Source: Climacteris rufus (lineage: Eukaryota > Chordata > Aves > Passeriformes > Climacteridae). Taken from it: a stretch of 64,000 nucleotides of DNA. A program made the position numbers and the translations under genes. Below the pieces are notes generated by a model. That model worked only from the letters and a program-made list of their open reading frames with translations, was not told the origin of the DNA and made no database searches. The stretch's first letter is position 1, and each line of letters opens with the position of its first letter. The DNA lies in NCBI GenBank assembly GCA_013398175.1, contig VZRZ01002225.1:531283-595282 (forward strand), in the 5' to 3' direction. Below are positions 25,861 to 39,712 of the stretch, piece after piece.

Positions 25861-25866
25861 CTCCTA
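25861..25866. repeat. 3' target-site duplication of LTR A
   Basis: Exact second copy of CTCCTA, directly after the LTR end. The match does not extend by even one base on either side, which fixes the LTR boundaries. Confidence 0.85.
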
Positions 25867-28290
25867 CACAATAATTTTTTTTTAAAGTCAGTGCTTAGTG
25901 GTACCTTGTGTTCATGACTAGGATACACAAATACTTTCATCTATTTCAACAGTGGATTTGCCTGCTGTATTTGATGTGAGGAAGGAAAAATAATTTTAAA
26001 TAGCCATCCTCTCACCTCATCTTTTCAGATGTAAGTACATACAAACCTGAATGGCAACAATAATGTAATTAATATACTTCTGTGTTGGATCATTTATGAC
26101 AATGCTGTCAGCAGGATAACATGAGATCTTTACACCAACTGATATGTGGGAACTAAGAGAGCTTTAATGGTATTATGGTAATAGTTCAGCAGTTTTTATG
26201 TAGAAAGTATTACCCACAAAGAGTAACTTACTGGAGAAATTGACTCACTTTCTTGGTTAAAACTCCCAAAATTACTAGTTATGTGTTCTCTACAGTGAAC
26301 CTAGAAATTAATCTGGGCTCTGAAGTTTAACATCATTTACTATTCTGATAAAGCAGCATTTTTCAACTGTGCTGGAAAAATATATTAATGGATAAGATCA
26401 TTTGGCTAAAAGGGCTCAAGTAGTGACTAATTGATTATCCTATTTCTCTAGAACAGCTCTTGTTCTATTTGACAGCTGATCTTTTCCTATAAGGAAATGA
26501 GCCTTCAAGGAACACTTCAAATTTAATTGTGACATTTAGTGACTCCTGGCAAAATCTTAGTGAAAAACTGTTCGTAACACTGAGTCCTTAGTCTTAACAG
26601 GTGCCTAAAGCACAGTTTTAAATGATCTGTTAGCTACACAAATATTCATTTGAAGATGTTGCAAATTTAAGGACAGTAGATAACAACAAAACATTTTTTT
26701 CTTTGTATTCTATTGGTGCCACCAGTTACTGTGATCTGCATCATGCTCCTGAGAACATAATCAGCATGATGAGAGCTGCCTCCTTGACATCATATGCAAC
26801 ACTTGATGTATTTATTTTAAAGAAAGGCAGACTGCTTTCTGTAGTGAGGGCAAAATGGATCTCATGAGAAGTGGAAAACTGAATTCAAGGATGAGTTCAA
26901 TCTACTCTGAAACAAATTTGAATATGATCATGTAAAAACTTTCTTAATCCTTTATTCCACTTTTTTTCCCCTGTACATATGTACTTGAATTTCAGAATAA
27001 TACACTAACATCTCTAAAGGGTATGGAGAGAGACTTTTAAAATAATCTTGTGTCATACTAATGTTGATCATTTTGGAATCTGAATCTCTCTAGGCTCAAG
27101 ACATCAAGTCCTGATTGAAGAGAAAGTATTTCATATAAGCATAAAACTTTTATTTTCTGTATGCAGTAGTGTGCAAAGATGCAATGTTAAATAGGTTCAG
27201 TTCCAAGCACAAGAAGGCACATACATCTTGGAAAGGTCTACTAGGTTTTGGTCTTTTCAGTAATGGGAATATCAATGAAAGAGGATAAAACTTTGATTAA
27301 AATGTCTTAATGGAGACAATGCAAGTTGTATGTGCATTCAGTCCAAGTTTATAAAAATCCAGGTGTTTATGTGTTGAAGGGCAATTCTGAAGAGAAAAGA
27401 AAGCATTGAAATGCTAGAAAGCAACTGAAATTATTAGATCAATATGCTGTCAAAGTTGATTCCATCAAAAAAAACCCAAATTCCATCCAAAAAAAAACCC
27501 CAAATCAGTTCACTGCATGCTACAGTAATTCTGCAGATAATAGGACAAGTTCTGAATTGCAGTTTAGTGCTTTTCTGAGAAAAAAAAAGTGCTGTTTCAG
27601 CCTGCATTTGATGATGATGATGATTAATACCTGCCATATATCTGGCAGATTACTCTTGATCATTTTTTCCTCCAGCAGCTCACAATCATCTCCCTGGGGG
27701 ATGTGCGTGTCAGCACATTACCTAATGATAATCTGGTAGCTGAACCTGCTGTTAAATAAGATCTGCAACATGACAAAGTGCCCACTTTTTATATGTTTAT
27801 GCATCTGTTAGTGTTACAGGGGGCAGACCTCCAAGTAAGCTGGGAAAAGGGAGGAGCTAAAGAGTGTTGTGTGACAAGCAGAAATAAAATGGACACATAG
27901 TAGTGAATAATGGAATTAAACAACGTGGGAGATTTTCCCTCATAAGTCAGGCCTTCCAAGAAATAGAAGGGGAAGGGGATGGAGTTCAGTGAGGACAGTG
28001 GAAAATTCAACTTCCAAATGGTCTTGGATGCTTCTCAAGGGAAATAAGGAGCTGCAAATAGATGTGAGGACAAATGGCCACAAGTCTACAGGACTTTTTT
28101 CCCCTTCAGGAAACAATGGAATATTATTTTTGGGAAGCAGGCCAGAATAGTTCTTACCACAGAGTTGCAATCAGCTGAGCTATAGGGTTGGGAATGTAAA
28201 TGCAGAGGTGTCTAAACAATTAAAGAAAATTGCCACAATAGACAACGGCAAGTCAGTCTCCTTTCCTGAATATCCAGGATTCAACAAGGG
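25867..28290. other. Unique non-coding DNA, no gene seen
   Basis: AT-rich DNA between LTR A and the CR1 element. The part from about 27930 to 28290 is less AT-rich and purine-rich and might be a further, unrecognised piece of the CR1 copy or another repeat, but I could not match it. A (GAT)5 run lies inside. Confidence 0.5.
27610..27624. repeat. (GAT)5 trinucleotide repeat
   Basis: Five perfect GAT units. It is a short microsatellite with no reading-frame context. Confidence 0.85.
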
Positions 28291-29288
28291 AAGATGGCGT
28301 CCTGGGCATCACCTTACAAACAAGGAAGAAATGGTTAAGGATGTGAAGGTCAGGGTCAGCCTTGCTGCAGTGACCGCAAGGTGGTGGAGTTCAAGTTCCT
28401 GTAAGCAGGAAACAAGGACTTCAGATGAGCACATGATTTCCTTCCAGGGTCTGCCTGGGAGAATCCCATGACAGACAGTCCTGGAGAGAGGAAAGACCTG
28501 TGACTAACTCTTCCAAGTCTTGGTCTGTTGTGACAAGAGAACAATCAAGCACAGGAGGCCTGCATGGATGAACAAGGCAATCCTGGTGACTCCAACGTGG
28601 AAAGAAAACATGCAAGAGGTAGAGGCAGGGACAGGTGACTCACATGAAATAAAGAGGCTGTTTGAGTATGCAAGGATCAGGTGAGGAATGTCAAAACAGC
28701 AAGTTGAACATGAGCCAGCAATGTGCCCTTGCAGCAAAGAAAAACAACAATATCCTGGGTTACATCAGCAAGAGTGTTGCCAACAAGATTGAGAGCTGTG
28801 GCACAGGTGAGGCCGTATCTGCAGTGCTGTGCCCAGTTCTGGGCTTCTTGGTACAAGAGAGGCACAATCTTAACAGATTGAGTTCATCAAACTCATCGAA
28901 AAAAAGTGAAGCATCTGTCATACAAAAAGGATGAGAGAACTGGAATTGTTCAGCCTGGAAAAAATAAAATCTCAGGAGGACATTGCCAATATGGGAGAAG
29001 CTTACCCAATGGAAGGTAGGAAAGACAGATCTGAACCTTTCAGAATGAAAATTCCATTAAATATAAGAAAAAAATATTTTTACTGTTAGAGAAATCACTC
29101 ACTGTTTGCCCAGAGAGCTTGTTGAATGTCTTTCCTTGAAAATACTCAAAACTCAATGGGAAACAGCCCTGACCAATGTGCTGTAGCTGACCTTGAATGC
29201 AGAGGGTGGACTGGATGATCTCCAGAAGTGCCTTCCAACCTGAACTATTCTGTAATTCTGTGAATGTTTTTCTGTTCTATGATTCTGC
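28291..29288 (+). mobile_element. CR1: CR1 LINE, internally deleted copy
   Basis: Two blocks of a CR1 retrotransposon in plus orientation. Block 1 (about 28291-28697) matches the stretch of ORF2 between the endonuclease and reverse-transcriptase domains; an example is 'gcctgcatggatgaacaagg' at 28559-28578. Block 2 (about 28698-29288) matches the 3' part of ORF2 and the 3' UTR. It includes 'agttgaacatgagccagcaa' (28701-28720), 'tgcccagttctgggcttctt' (28830-28849), 'ctggatgatctccagaagtg' (29211-29230) and the terminal ATTCTGT/ATTCTATGA-like octamer repeats. The reverse-transcriptase core between the blocks is missing. All frames are broken, so it encodes nothing. The sharp 3' end with degenerate octamers is typical of CR1, which lacks a poly-A tail. 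The left boundary is uncertain. Confidence 0.85.
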
Positions 29289-32200
29289 TGTGGCAAACAT
29301 TTAATTTTTGTTTGAGTTTTAAATCATTATTTACATGAGTACTGCAAGACAGGTACTGCAAAAGAGATACAAATACAGATAAAATAAGCAGGACCTTATG
29401 CAGTAAATTACCTAGTTTCTTTTTTAAAAAAAACAGAATGCATTTATATTTAATGCTGAAATGAAGCAGCACCAATCTCTGAAGCAAACGAGTGATTTTG
29501 TAGCACACAATAAAAACTAAGGGGAAAAATCTAGAGAATTCAAAATCAACCAAATCAACAAACTTTCAAATGTCATTTCTGGAGACTGATCTCTAAAATT
29601 CTGAACATGAAACATGTCTTGCACAAATGAATATAAAGGGAGAGAGAGATTAGAAGGGAATGAGGTATATCCAGTTGCACAAAGTGTGTTCATGCTCGAG
29701 GGACAACTTACAGATCCAAATGAATCTCAGTGAAGGAGAGAAGCCAAACAGTTGGAATAATGATGCACATCCTCTGGCACAATAAACATTCCATGGAAAG
29801 CACTTGCTTCTAATGTTGTCTGATGAGAATGGACAATCAGAGCATCACTCACCACACTGAGAACAGCCCCACGGCACTAATCATCACCAGGAAAATCCAA
29901 GCTCTTTTCACCATCCACAAAGGCATGGGGAGAGTTTGCAGGAAGATATTATGTAGCTAAACAAAACATGGCCTGATGCAACGTTAATCAACCACTGTAT
30001 GTCATCACCAAGGGAAAAAATAAAACCCAAAGGGAAGATGGGTTTCTTTGATTGTTTGGTTTGAGGGTATTCCTTTCTTCTTCCTTTTCTCTATTTAAGG
30101 AGTAATTTTTCATACAACATCAGTTTGTCTTATATTTTGCTTTCAAATCAGTGGGAAAAGCAGTTTTTCTATTCAGCTGCAATAATCCTCCTGACAAAAA
30201 CACTGAAGCAAAACAAAAATGCAAGCAGAAAGAAACTCTATTTGATCTCCTTCCAAAGCACAGTTTTTCGGATAAAATCTTAGTTCTCTGTCCCATATTC
30301 ACCAAAATTCTGTAAAGTGCAGCTAGATACCATTTACTTATAGCTGAACTAGTTTGGCAGTTATAAGTTTAATGTTTGGAAAACTACTTAAGAAATGCAT
30401 TTTAAACGTTATTTCTTTCAGAAACAAAAAGGTACCGATCCACCTACCTATAAAATCTAATATTAGAAAAGGCTTGGACAGTTTGAAGCCATTTCTTTGT
30501 CCTGAAATGGCTTAGGAAGTTAAAACCTCTAAAGCATTTCTTCAGAACAAACCCCAAAATGTTAAAACTTCTCACAGAAATGTAGAGCATCTCGTACCAG
30601 AATAGTTCTAAGTGGACAGGACAATCGTCTAGATGGCAAGTTCTCCCATCTGAGGTTCAAGCAGGAATGTAATTTAAAAATTACTTTGCCAGAGTACTTT
30701 GGTGTTTCTCCCTCTTCCCAGAACTGAGAGAAGCTCAGAAATACAAATATGTCAGTTACTGTCAAATACATTATTTGAACTTTCTAGAATCTCCTGAATA
30801 ATTTTTGCTTGGAGTCCTCTGGAAAAAAAAAAGTTTTGGCTATCGGTAATTTATTTGTAAGAGCAGGTAAAGTCAGAGGGGGAAAAAGAGTGAAAAACTA
30901 TAGACATTCTATTCTTTTAGACTCTATTCTAACATAATCATCACTGTGGTATTTGTCTGGACTGGGAAAAGGAAAAAAAAACACTGAAACCAGAAGAGAC
31001 CTCAGTAAATGGAAAGAAAGTAGTGGTAGAACTCCTAATGAGAATAAGGTTTGCAGTATGGGTGGTTTAACCATGTATCTTCCATTATAATTCACAGAAA
31101 ATGCTATGGCAAAATCTTTTAGCTTTCACTTAAAACCTTCATTACTGAATAATGCCTCTCACATAATTCTTCTTGGTTGCTATTTCATGCTTTGCAGTGC
31201 ATTTAGCCCTAAGAAATTGCAAAGGCATTTCTCTAGGCATGAGACCAGACTTGGATGTTAAACCACTATTGGATTTACATATCAAGAAAATGTTTAGATT
31301 TTTTAAATATAAATTTCTGTAAGTGTTGCAGCTGCAACAAACATTTGTTCTTTCTCAGCTACTGTAAATGCTCTCCATGGAACATGCAGTTTATTCAGAC
31401 AATCTTATATACAAGTGTCTGTTTTTTAGAGAATATCAAAACCCTTTACAGAGCTGACTTACTTCTCTGTGAGTTAAACATTGGGTCAGTTCACCCACCA
31501 GTGAATTCATGACCAGTAAGGGGTGACAAGCCAGTTATCAGCATCCTGGTAAGTTTTGCAAATCAAGAATAATCCTGTTTAGAACTTGACGAGAGCATCA
31601 GAGACAATATCATTATTTTTGTGAAACACCTTGAAGTTTTTCTGTCATTTAAGGTGGGCTTTTGCTGCAGAATAAGAGTCAATTCTAATTACAGCCTAGT
31701 GCAGAGCCAGGCAAATCATTCAACTGAGCTTTGAGATCTCTCACCAAAGCAGCTCATTAATCTCTGCTCATCCCAAACTACACATCTAGGGCTCAAGTTA
31801 GACATCCATGCAAAAGTTTTAGAGCAGTGGTTTTCTCTCTGCCTCATTGTGTAGAGATACAAACATCACCATAACAAATTATATCAGATTTATAGGTCTC
31901 CCAATGTCATTTGGGTCAAGTTGTGTGCCAGGCTTAGAATTGAATACAGCAAAAATCAAGTCATTTTTTGAAGCACAATATCAAAGAGTGAGCCTTTGCT
32001 GAAACTGCAAATGAGTATTTTTGAGGACAGAAAACTGCTAGACTGGAAATAAGACTATTACAACAAAATCAATTAAAGAAGCCATGATTTTGTATTGTGA
32101 TACAAAAACAAATGCAGGAACATTTGTGTAAATCTAAACCCCAAACAAAGCCCTCAGATCCACCTAGACAGCTTTTCCCAGGTGATTAATCTAGCAATAC

Positions 32201-32438
32201 CCTTTCCACTGTCACAAAATATTTAAATTGGCAAATACATGGGACTGAATCAGGAACTAGGGAACCTGATACAGTCTATGGAGGACACAAACTTCTTAGA
32301 GATTTCCACACTGAAAAGAGAAGGAACTCGTAATACAACTCATGAACAGATGCTGCCAAGGAGGAGGGAGGTTTTGTCTCCTGGATCTCAGAACCAACAT
32401 GCAAGGAAATAAAAGAAAGATTGTTGTTTCCTCTCCAG

Positions 32439-32654
32439 GTAGGATCTGCACTGCAGCAAGAAACGGAGGTGGAGGAGTTTTTAAGGAAAATGCCAAATTC
32501 TCTCCCAAAGAAGAGGGCTCAGTCTGCAATAAGTGACAAACTGATTCTCAAGCCTTCCTGGATGAGCTCTCAGGCCACTCTCCTGAACAATTTCGTGGCA
32601 AGTTGCTGTGAGATTTGTGGAAGGCGAGGAGAGCCTTGCCTCCTTCCTTTGTAA
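32439..32654 (+). other. Terminal-exon-like open frame, unassigned
   Basis: A pyrimidine-rich tract ending in CTCTCCAG (AG at 32437-32438) is followed by 71 open codons and a TAA. The frame has no ATG near its start; the first is at about codon 18. It could therefore only be an exon, not a whole gene. The predicted peptide is hydrophilic, with the runs ETEVEEFLRK and KKRAQS, and has a Cys-rich end (CCEICGRRGEPC). I recognise no family. The opposite strand and another plus frame are also open here, and no canonical AATAAA follows soon after, so this is probably chance. Confidence 0.1.
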
Positions 32655-35600
32655 CTTCAGACAGAAGGGAGTACAGAGCTGATTATTAATTGTGTGGTGT
32701 CTTGACCACATATTTTTTAACCTCTTCCATAAGTACCATTTGCAAGCTTGCAGGGACAAAAAACACTCTGCTTTCCCACAGCAGGTCATATTTTGGGTGA
32801 AGGGGAGTTTACAAGGCTCTGAATGAGTCAGACAAACAGTGAGGGACTGTGCATGTGCCTCATCCCCACTGTATTTCTTTCCCCTTCAGAAAAAGATGCC
32901 TGTATTTCCACAAGATGAGGAATTCTAAGGAGTATGAGAGAAGGAAAAGGCACAGCAGTTTATGTCCCAAAATCTTGTCCTTTCCCAGTATTCAGGAGAG
33001 GGATACAGACAAGCACTGCATTGATTCACTGCAGATTTTATAGACATTACTGTATTTTAGCCTTGGTTAGAGGCATCAACATTGAGCAAAATGAATATGT
33101 ATTTTAAAAACCTTATTCTTCCTGTTACATGCACTCAGGGAACAGCAGCACAACTATTAAATCTTCCTCTGAACACGTGCACTGGATCAAGCCTTCCTAA
33201 CCACAGCAGGAGATCAATTTGTGCCCTTAAAAAACAAGTTACCTTCCTCATCCTAGCTTGAATACCCTACAGCATTATGAATGATCTTAATTACACAGCT
33301 CTCCTTACACAGAGGTTCATGAATATGAAATACTCTGATTGAAGTGGCGCTGAGGTTCCATACACATTCATCTCTGGAGGTAGCTCCATCTGAGTTAATG
33401 GACTTGCAACAGGGCTCAGTTCTGCCTGCTGAGCCAGAGCTTTGCCTCACATAATGCATACAACCAACAATTAGATGATGAAGTGACATGGTAAAAAGGA
33501 GATTTATCCTTCTGGGGTGAAGCAGGGTGAGTGTTGCGTTACGACTACAAAGAGCCATACTTGAGCTAGCTGGAGGGAAAGCAGTGACACTGAAACAAAA
33601 TAGCCCTGCTTTCAGTGAGCCTGAAGTCCCAGCCACTTTTTATTCTGTGTTTCCTCCTTAAGCAAGTCAATGATGATTATTGTGCACATCTCACCAAGGC
33701 CAGCGGTGACATTCCCAGTCTCAGAGCGGAGCATGCCAGGACCCCAGCCAGTGGGACATGAGGACTCCTCTGGCCTGTGAGTCACAGCCCGCTCCTGGCA
33801 ACATCTGCTGCTTCCATTGTCCCAGAACAACCCTTCTGGCTGATGGTATCGTGCCTGCCCTGCCCAGTGCTGGAACAGGGCAGAAAGAACAGAGGACATG
33901 TGGCAGATCACCACCTGTGACCAAAAGGTGATGTTTTCAACACAGAAATAATTAATCTCTTAATAGGTGACAAGTATAACAACCGTCCTCCTGCCAGCAA
34001 GCTTCCAGAGAGCAGCTCTAGTGGGACAAATGAGGATTAAATGTGAGATAGAGACAACTAAGGAGTGAAAAAAGGAAGGCAAAAGTTCAGACTGTCATAT
34101 CTGGTGGCAACAGCTTTGCAGTGAACAAGAGCCAGAATGATCTTAGTCACAGCAATCAAATGAGGGCCATAAACCCTCTCACAGGACAACAAAAATGATC
34201 TTGCTGAGTATGAGAAGCAGCAAACCTAATTAGAAACACAGTAATCTTTCACTGAGTGACAGGGAGAGCAAAGGCAGATAGATGTCTGAGGATCAAGTGT
34301 TAGATCTTCCACCAAATCTGGCAAGTTTGTTAAATGGATTGTTATGACTCTTGATTTTGGCAGCCAATTTTATCTGATTTTTATAGCAAGCCAGAGACCT
34401 CCCAAGTGCAAAAGCTGAGCAAGAGATCAGATATGAATTTTTTTTTCCCCAAACTAAGCTTCAACACCAATCAGTTTTATATGTTCTACTTTCACGTGCC
34501 AAAAAAAGTTTAATACATCAGTAAGTCAGGGCTCCGACTGCAGGCTCAGCTCAGGGTATTGAGATGGGGAGTTTCTTATGTTAAAAAGGAACCCCTGGGT
34601 ACTATGGATTGAGAAACCTTCTCATCTAAGATGAGACTTCTTCAAATGTCATTTCTAAGGAAGAAATATATTACAGTACTCTTCATTTATGTTATTGTTA
34701 ACAGCTACTTAACTCTGCCACAATGGAAAAAAATAAATTGAGTTACAATACCCTGTGCCCTAAGGAGGAAATACAGACATGTATTTTTCATGTTCCCAAA
34801 TGGCAGCTGACCTGAAAAAGAACTCTTATCTGCTCTTCATGTCATGTGCATGGCTTTTAACCTCTGGGAAAGTGATGAGCTACATCTAAAAAAATACATT
34901 ATTAAAGTGGACACCAAATCTTTGGTAATGCAATCTGTCCCAGAGAAGGGCAGAGCAAATTGTTATGAATTACAGTTTCCCTGCCTCTTTAGCATACAGC
35001 ATCATATGAATTGTGTTCTAGTTCCACCAAAAGTTTTATCTGTTTGGGTAAAAGGGATGGAGAGAAAGACTGTATTATGCATGCCACAAAAATCTGAAAC
35101 TACCATGCTTAATAAATCACAGCATTTCTGAAATTGATTACTATTGTTCCAAAAATATCCCCACTCTCCTTTCTGTGACGAGAAATGTACTTGTACTTTG
35201 TATTTTCATAGCTGAGCAAGTACCCCGGGGACATGTATAACTTTCCTATTTGTTTGTTTATATTTTAACACAAGAAAAAGTTAATAATCTTTTGACAGAA
35301 CAATGACCTGCCACAACATTACTGGGAAGGGCTCAGCTTCAGGCCTTATGAAGGGATTATATTTTTACTGGCCCTGGAGTCAATTGTTTGCTTTCACAGG
35401 GAAGCAAATAAAACCTGCTTCCAAAGGTTAGAAATAAAGCTACAAAATAAAACTGAATAAATGCAAATATGATATGAACAGGCTTAGAGCACCCAAAATG
35501 CCCTGATATCCTCCTGCTGTTCTGAACACTGCCAAAGAGGGGATGGAGAAAGGTGCATTTACGTTTTGCTGCCAGCTTGTAGGACTGGGCACTCTGCCAT

Positions 35601-38600
35601 GTCCATCAGAGGTACTGATCCAAGAAGCAGCTCCTCATTGACCTGAGAAAGTCCAGAAACATTTCCCATGGGGAAATCCTCCAACACCACACTCTCAAGG
35701 AGCATACAGCTGTCACCAGAGCAAGGAGAGACACATAAGAGAGACAAAGAGAAGGGCAAGAAACTGTGAGAAGAAAAAAAGAACACATGCAAGTTCAGAA
35801 TCTGTCCAGATGTTCAGAACTGACAGTGGACTGGGATCTGCAGCTAGTTTTCATTCCCACAGAAAGTGAATAAATCAGCTCCAGCACTCAAACCACTCAT
35901 CCTTCCTCCTCCCAGAACTCCTTTCACAGTTGTCATGTTTCCATGTTCCATTTGCTTCACCAGCCTGACTTTCCTCTTCCCTCTCATATCATCCAGTGCC
36001 CTGTGTCTCCCTATTTGCTGGTGTGAGTAGCTTGTATCCATCTCCTGACTTTTGTTTCAGCTATTCTCTGTCTCATTGCTGTGTACAGAGCTTGAGACAT
36101 CGCTTGCAAATAAAGGCCATGAAACAGAAACTTGAGCTCTGTGGAGGCCTGTTTGTTTTGGCTGTAGCTGTATTTTTTATTAATAAATGCCTCCTGGTAG
36201 ATTAGACTCCATTTATCATGACATATGTTATCTAGCTTATGTTCTTATACAGTATTTATTACAAAATTTAAGTTGAGCACAAAACTATTCCACTCTCTTC
36301 CCAGGCAGTGAGAAGGGTGGTTATGTTATTTTAATTAATTTGTTTGTCATATGTTATTATTGAGAAGTCTTGGTTAAGGATGTGATCCCTGTGTTTCATT
36401 CTGAAAATGTGACTTTTGTGGTTGTTGTGGTCCTTTCCCATTTGAGAAGAATTTCTAATCCATCTGCACATTAACAATTCTCCAACTTCTTTTTTGCTGA
36501 GATATCCCCTTTGGAAATTTTTCCCAGACCTCTTTAGCTACTTCCCTTTCCAGCCTTGCCTATGTGATTGGTTTGATGCTTGTTTTCACACACCATATGC
36601 TGTAATCAAGAGAGTTGTTAGATTATCCCAGCCAAAAAAAAAAAAAGAAACATCCATTTCCATGCTTGGCAGCACCTTCTCCAATATTGCAACTGAACCC
36701 TACCTCTTGAGAAATCCTGTTTAGGATTACAATGAAATCTTGGGAGAAAACATGCATCTAATCTAATATGAGGGCATGAAAAATTCAGACCTGCTTCAGA
36801 AAGGGGAGCCAAATATTGTGGTAGTTTTCCAAAGAAAGCCCCTGCTTCTAAAAAAAAACCAGGGTGCATTTCTTAGATGGGGTCTGATTTCTCATAAGGG
36901 TTGTATCAAGCAGACAAGCGAACTGGTCAGTACAAAGCCCAGATTTCTGCAGAACTTTACCTCTACTGGCTAAAATGCAAGAAAAATGCAAGCACATCTT
37001 ATAACTACCTAACATTAATAACAGCATCCTAACAAAATGAAGCAAGAATGATAATTTTGTAGTCTCAGAAAGACCTGCATATTTAGAAGAGCAAGGCTTA
37101 GATTTGGTTAGAATGGGCCAAATTTGTAGATGTTATATTTAGAGTACGCAGTAGCTTTTCTCAATATGAAGCGCTGTACCACCTTGTCCTTTTCCCATCT
37201 CAAGAAAGCTTTAACAAAGGTGTTGTACAAAATACAGTCTTGAGTAAATTCTATTGTGCTGAGCCAGCTTGATAATTTTAGTGTTTACTGTCTCGTTTCA
37301 CAGGTCCTTAGATTCACAGTGATTTATACAAAGTGCTCTGGTTTGTATCTCTCACAAACTGTTTTAATACTGTGTTAGGTAAACAGAATGTCATCAGATT
37401 TCCAGTCCTTCCTGGGTAATTTTCCCCAGTTATGTAAATGTTTATCTTAATTCTACTTCTTCCTTTGCACTTTTAAAAAACGTTTTTGCTCCTTCCCCAT
37501 GCTGAGGCAGTGTGATAACCATAATGCAGAATCGAGACAAAAGAATGCCAGGGATGGATGCCAGGGAGCAAGGCAAGTACCCAGCCAACTGCACAGCCTT
37601 TGTCTGCCAGTTCTCCAAGAAGGCATAAAGCAGCGTAGAGATCCTGTTTTAGCATTATCACCCAAAACTTCCAAATGTACCTATTAGAAAGCTTCAGTGA
37701 GGTCATTCAGCAACCCTTGTGTTTATGTAGCAAAACTACTTGCTCCTGTACACATGGCCACAGGTGTGCCAGTACCAAGCATGGACGTGGCAGCAGAAGT
37801 TTAGATCAAGACTTGGTTCCCCTGATTATTTTTCCCACCATGTAACCTGTGTTGTCTTTGGCAAACGAGATTCTGGGGAAAGGGAACTGCATGTAATGTG
37901 CTGGCAACAGCCTTCTGTTTGATATGCATAAGTTAATTAATAGAAAACAGCTCATGTCAACAATGTTTACATTTCTCAGGCTTTCTCTCTTTAACTACTT
38001 GAACTGAACTATACAAAAAGCACTTTAGAATCTGCTGTATGTATAAAAAAGTCAGTACTCTTCTAATAAATTTAAGTTTGTCAGAGTTGTTGATAGGTTG
38101 GGGGTCCTTTCCATAGCCAAAAAGAGAATCTAACTCAGTAGAACACAATGAAACTTCAGTACAAGCTTCCTTCCAGACAAGCCCTGCTTTCTCTCCAGCT
38201 CACAAAAAAAAAAAAGATATGGGACCAGATAACTACAGAAATCCACAAATTTCAGTGGGTGGAATTCTGAAGATATCCTTCTCATTTCAGCAGACTTTGA
38301 AAATAAACACTAAATTAATAATTTATCTTGTTAGAGGTTGACACATTCATTCAACTGCTTGGAAAATCAAAATTCTTGTTCCTACTCCAAGTGATCCTTG
38401 TATCATTCCTTTGTTTGGGTACCCACCAGTTTAAAACTTGTCAGTGAAACGCACTGAGCTAAACGGGCACGTTTTAGTAGCACAGATAAATTCCTCCTTA
38501 ATTGCTCACACTTTCTGTGCTAAGTCTCTAAATATGGATATGTAAGCCAGAAGCCTTCTTTGATTTGGTAAGGATTTGATGGTTTGTTTCTTCATACAGG

Positions 38601-38642
38601 CAAAACATGAACTTATCTCTCCTATGACTATATAAGGAGCAT

Positions 38643-38656
38643 AAAAAAAAAAAAAA
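38643..38656. repeat. Poly-A run (14)
   Basis: Uninterrupted A14. No retroposed gene is recognisable upstream. Confidence 0.9.
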
Positions 38657-39696
38657 GACCAATTCCTAAACTAAGCTTCTACACAGTTTAGATGTTTTAA
38701 TTTAATTTTGTGAATACCCAAACCTACTTAATCATCCAAACCTTAGAGCAGGTACCACAGCACTTAATGCTGGCTCATCAAGCAGCAGCTGTGAGAGATA
38801 ACACAGTGCTGTATTTACTGTGGAATCAGGTACTCTCTGTGTAGGACTTGTGTTAAAGTAAAGCAAATGAACTGCTCAGCGTGGATCAACTTCACATCCC
38901 TGTGGTTTAGTTTACACAGAGGTAAACCAGAAATAACAATGGCCAAGCAGAGTCAAGTCAGACAGCAAGGCCTTGTGGACCAGAACAATGCACAGACATC
39001 CCAAGCTGGAAGGCAGCACACTGTGCCGCATCCCTTGTCCAGGATTGAGCTTCACCCGGGCCAGCGGATGCTTCTCCATGACAAGTGCCCTCAGTAATGC
39101 AGTAACGCATTAAAAGAAGCAACTATAAACCATAATTAGAGAGGGCACTTCCCTCTGTAGCTCCCCTGCACATCTTGGCACTCTGGAGCATTTCTGTAGG
39201 CCCAGTGGATTCACTGTTCTGTTTTTGTCTTCTACTAGTAACAACCACAGAAAATGGGAAATGAGGCATATAGTTAACCTTTCCAGGTAAAATGGTGGCT
39301 GAAGCAGAAGTCAAAGGTTATTTATGACCTCCTCCATAAGGCTAAGAAAAAGTTTTCCAAAAATGCAGGACTCAATCTGTATTTTGTTTCCTCCAGCTGC
39401 AGGACAACTGCCATGCTTTTGTCATAATACAGGTTTTGGCCAAGGAGAAATGGCAAGAAGAACTGGCAAGGTCAAGGACAGAGTGACAGAAGGAAACAGA
39501 TTTAATTTCACACGAGATCATTTCCACAAACTGTATAAAGAGTAAAGAAAACATGAACAGTATTTATGCTAAGAGACAGAATTTTTTTTGACTGTCTCTT
39601 AGAGGGGAAAATATCCAAGGCATCTTTAGGGCTGAGCTGAACAAGTTCATTGCAAGTTAATGGGACTCATTTTCCTAAAACCCTTGAGCACTGATT

Positions 39697-39712
39697 AAAA
39701 AAAAAAAAAAAA
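39697..39712. repeat. Poly-A run (16)
   Basis: Uninterrupted A16 with no recognisable retroposed sequence beside it. Confidence 0.9.
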
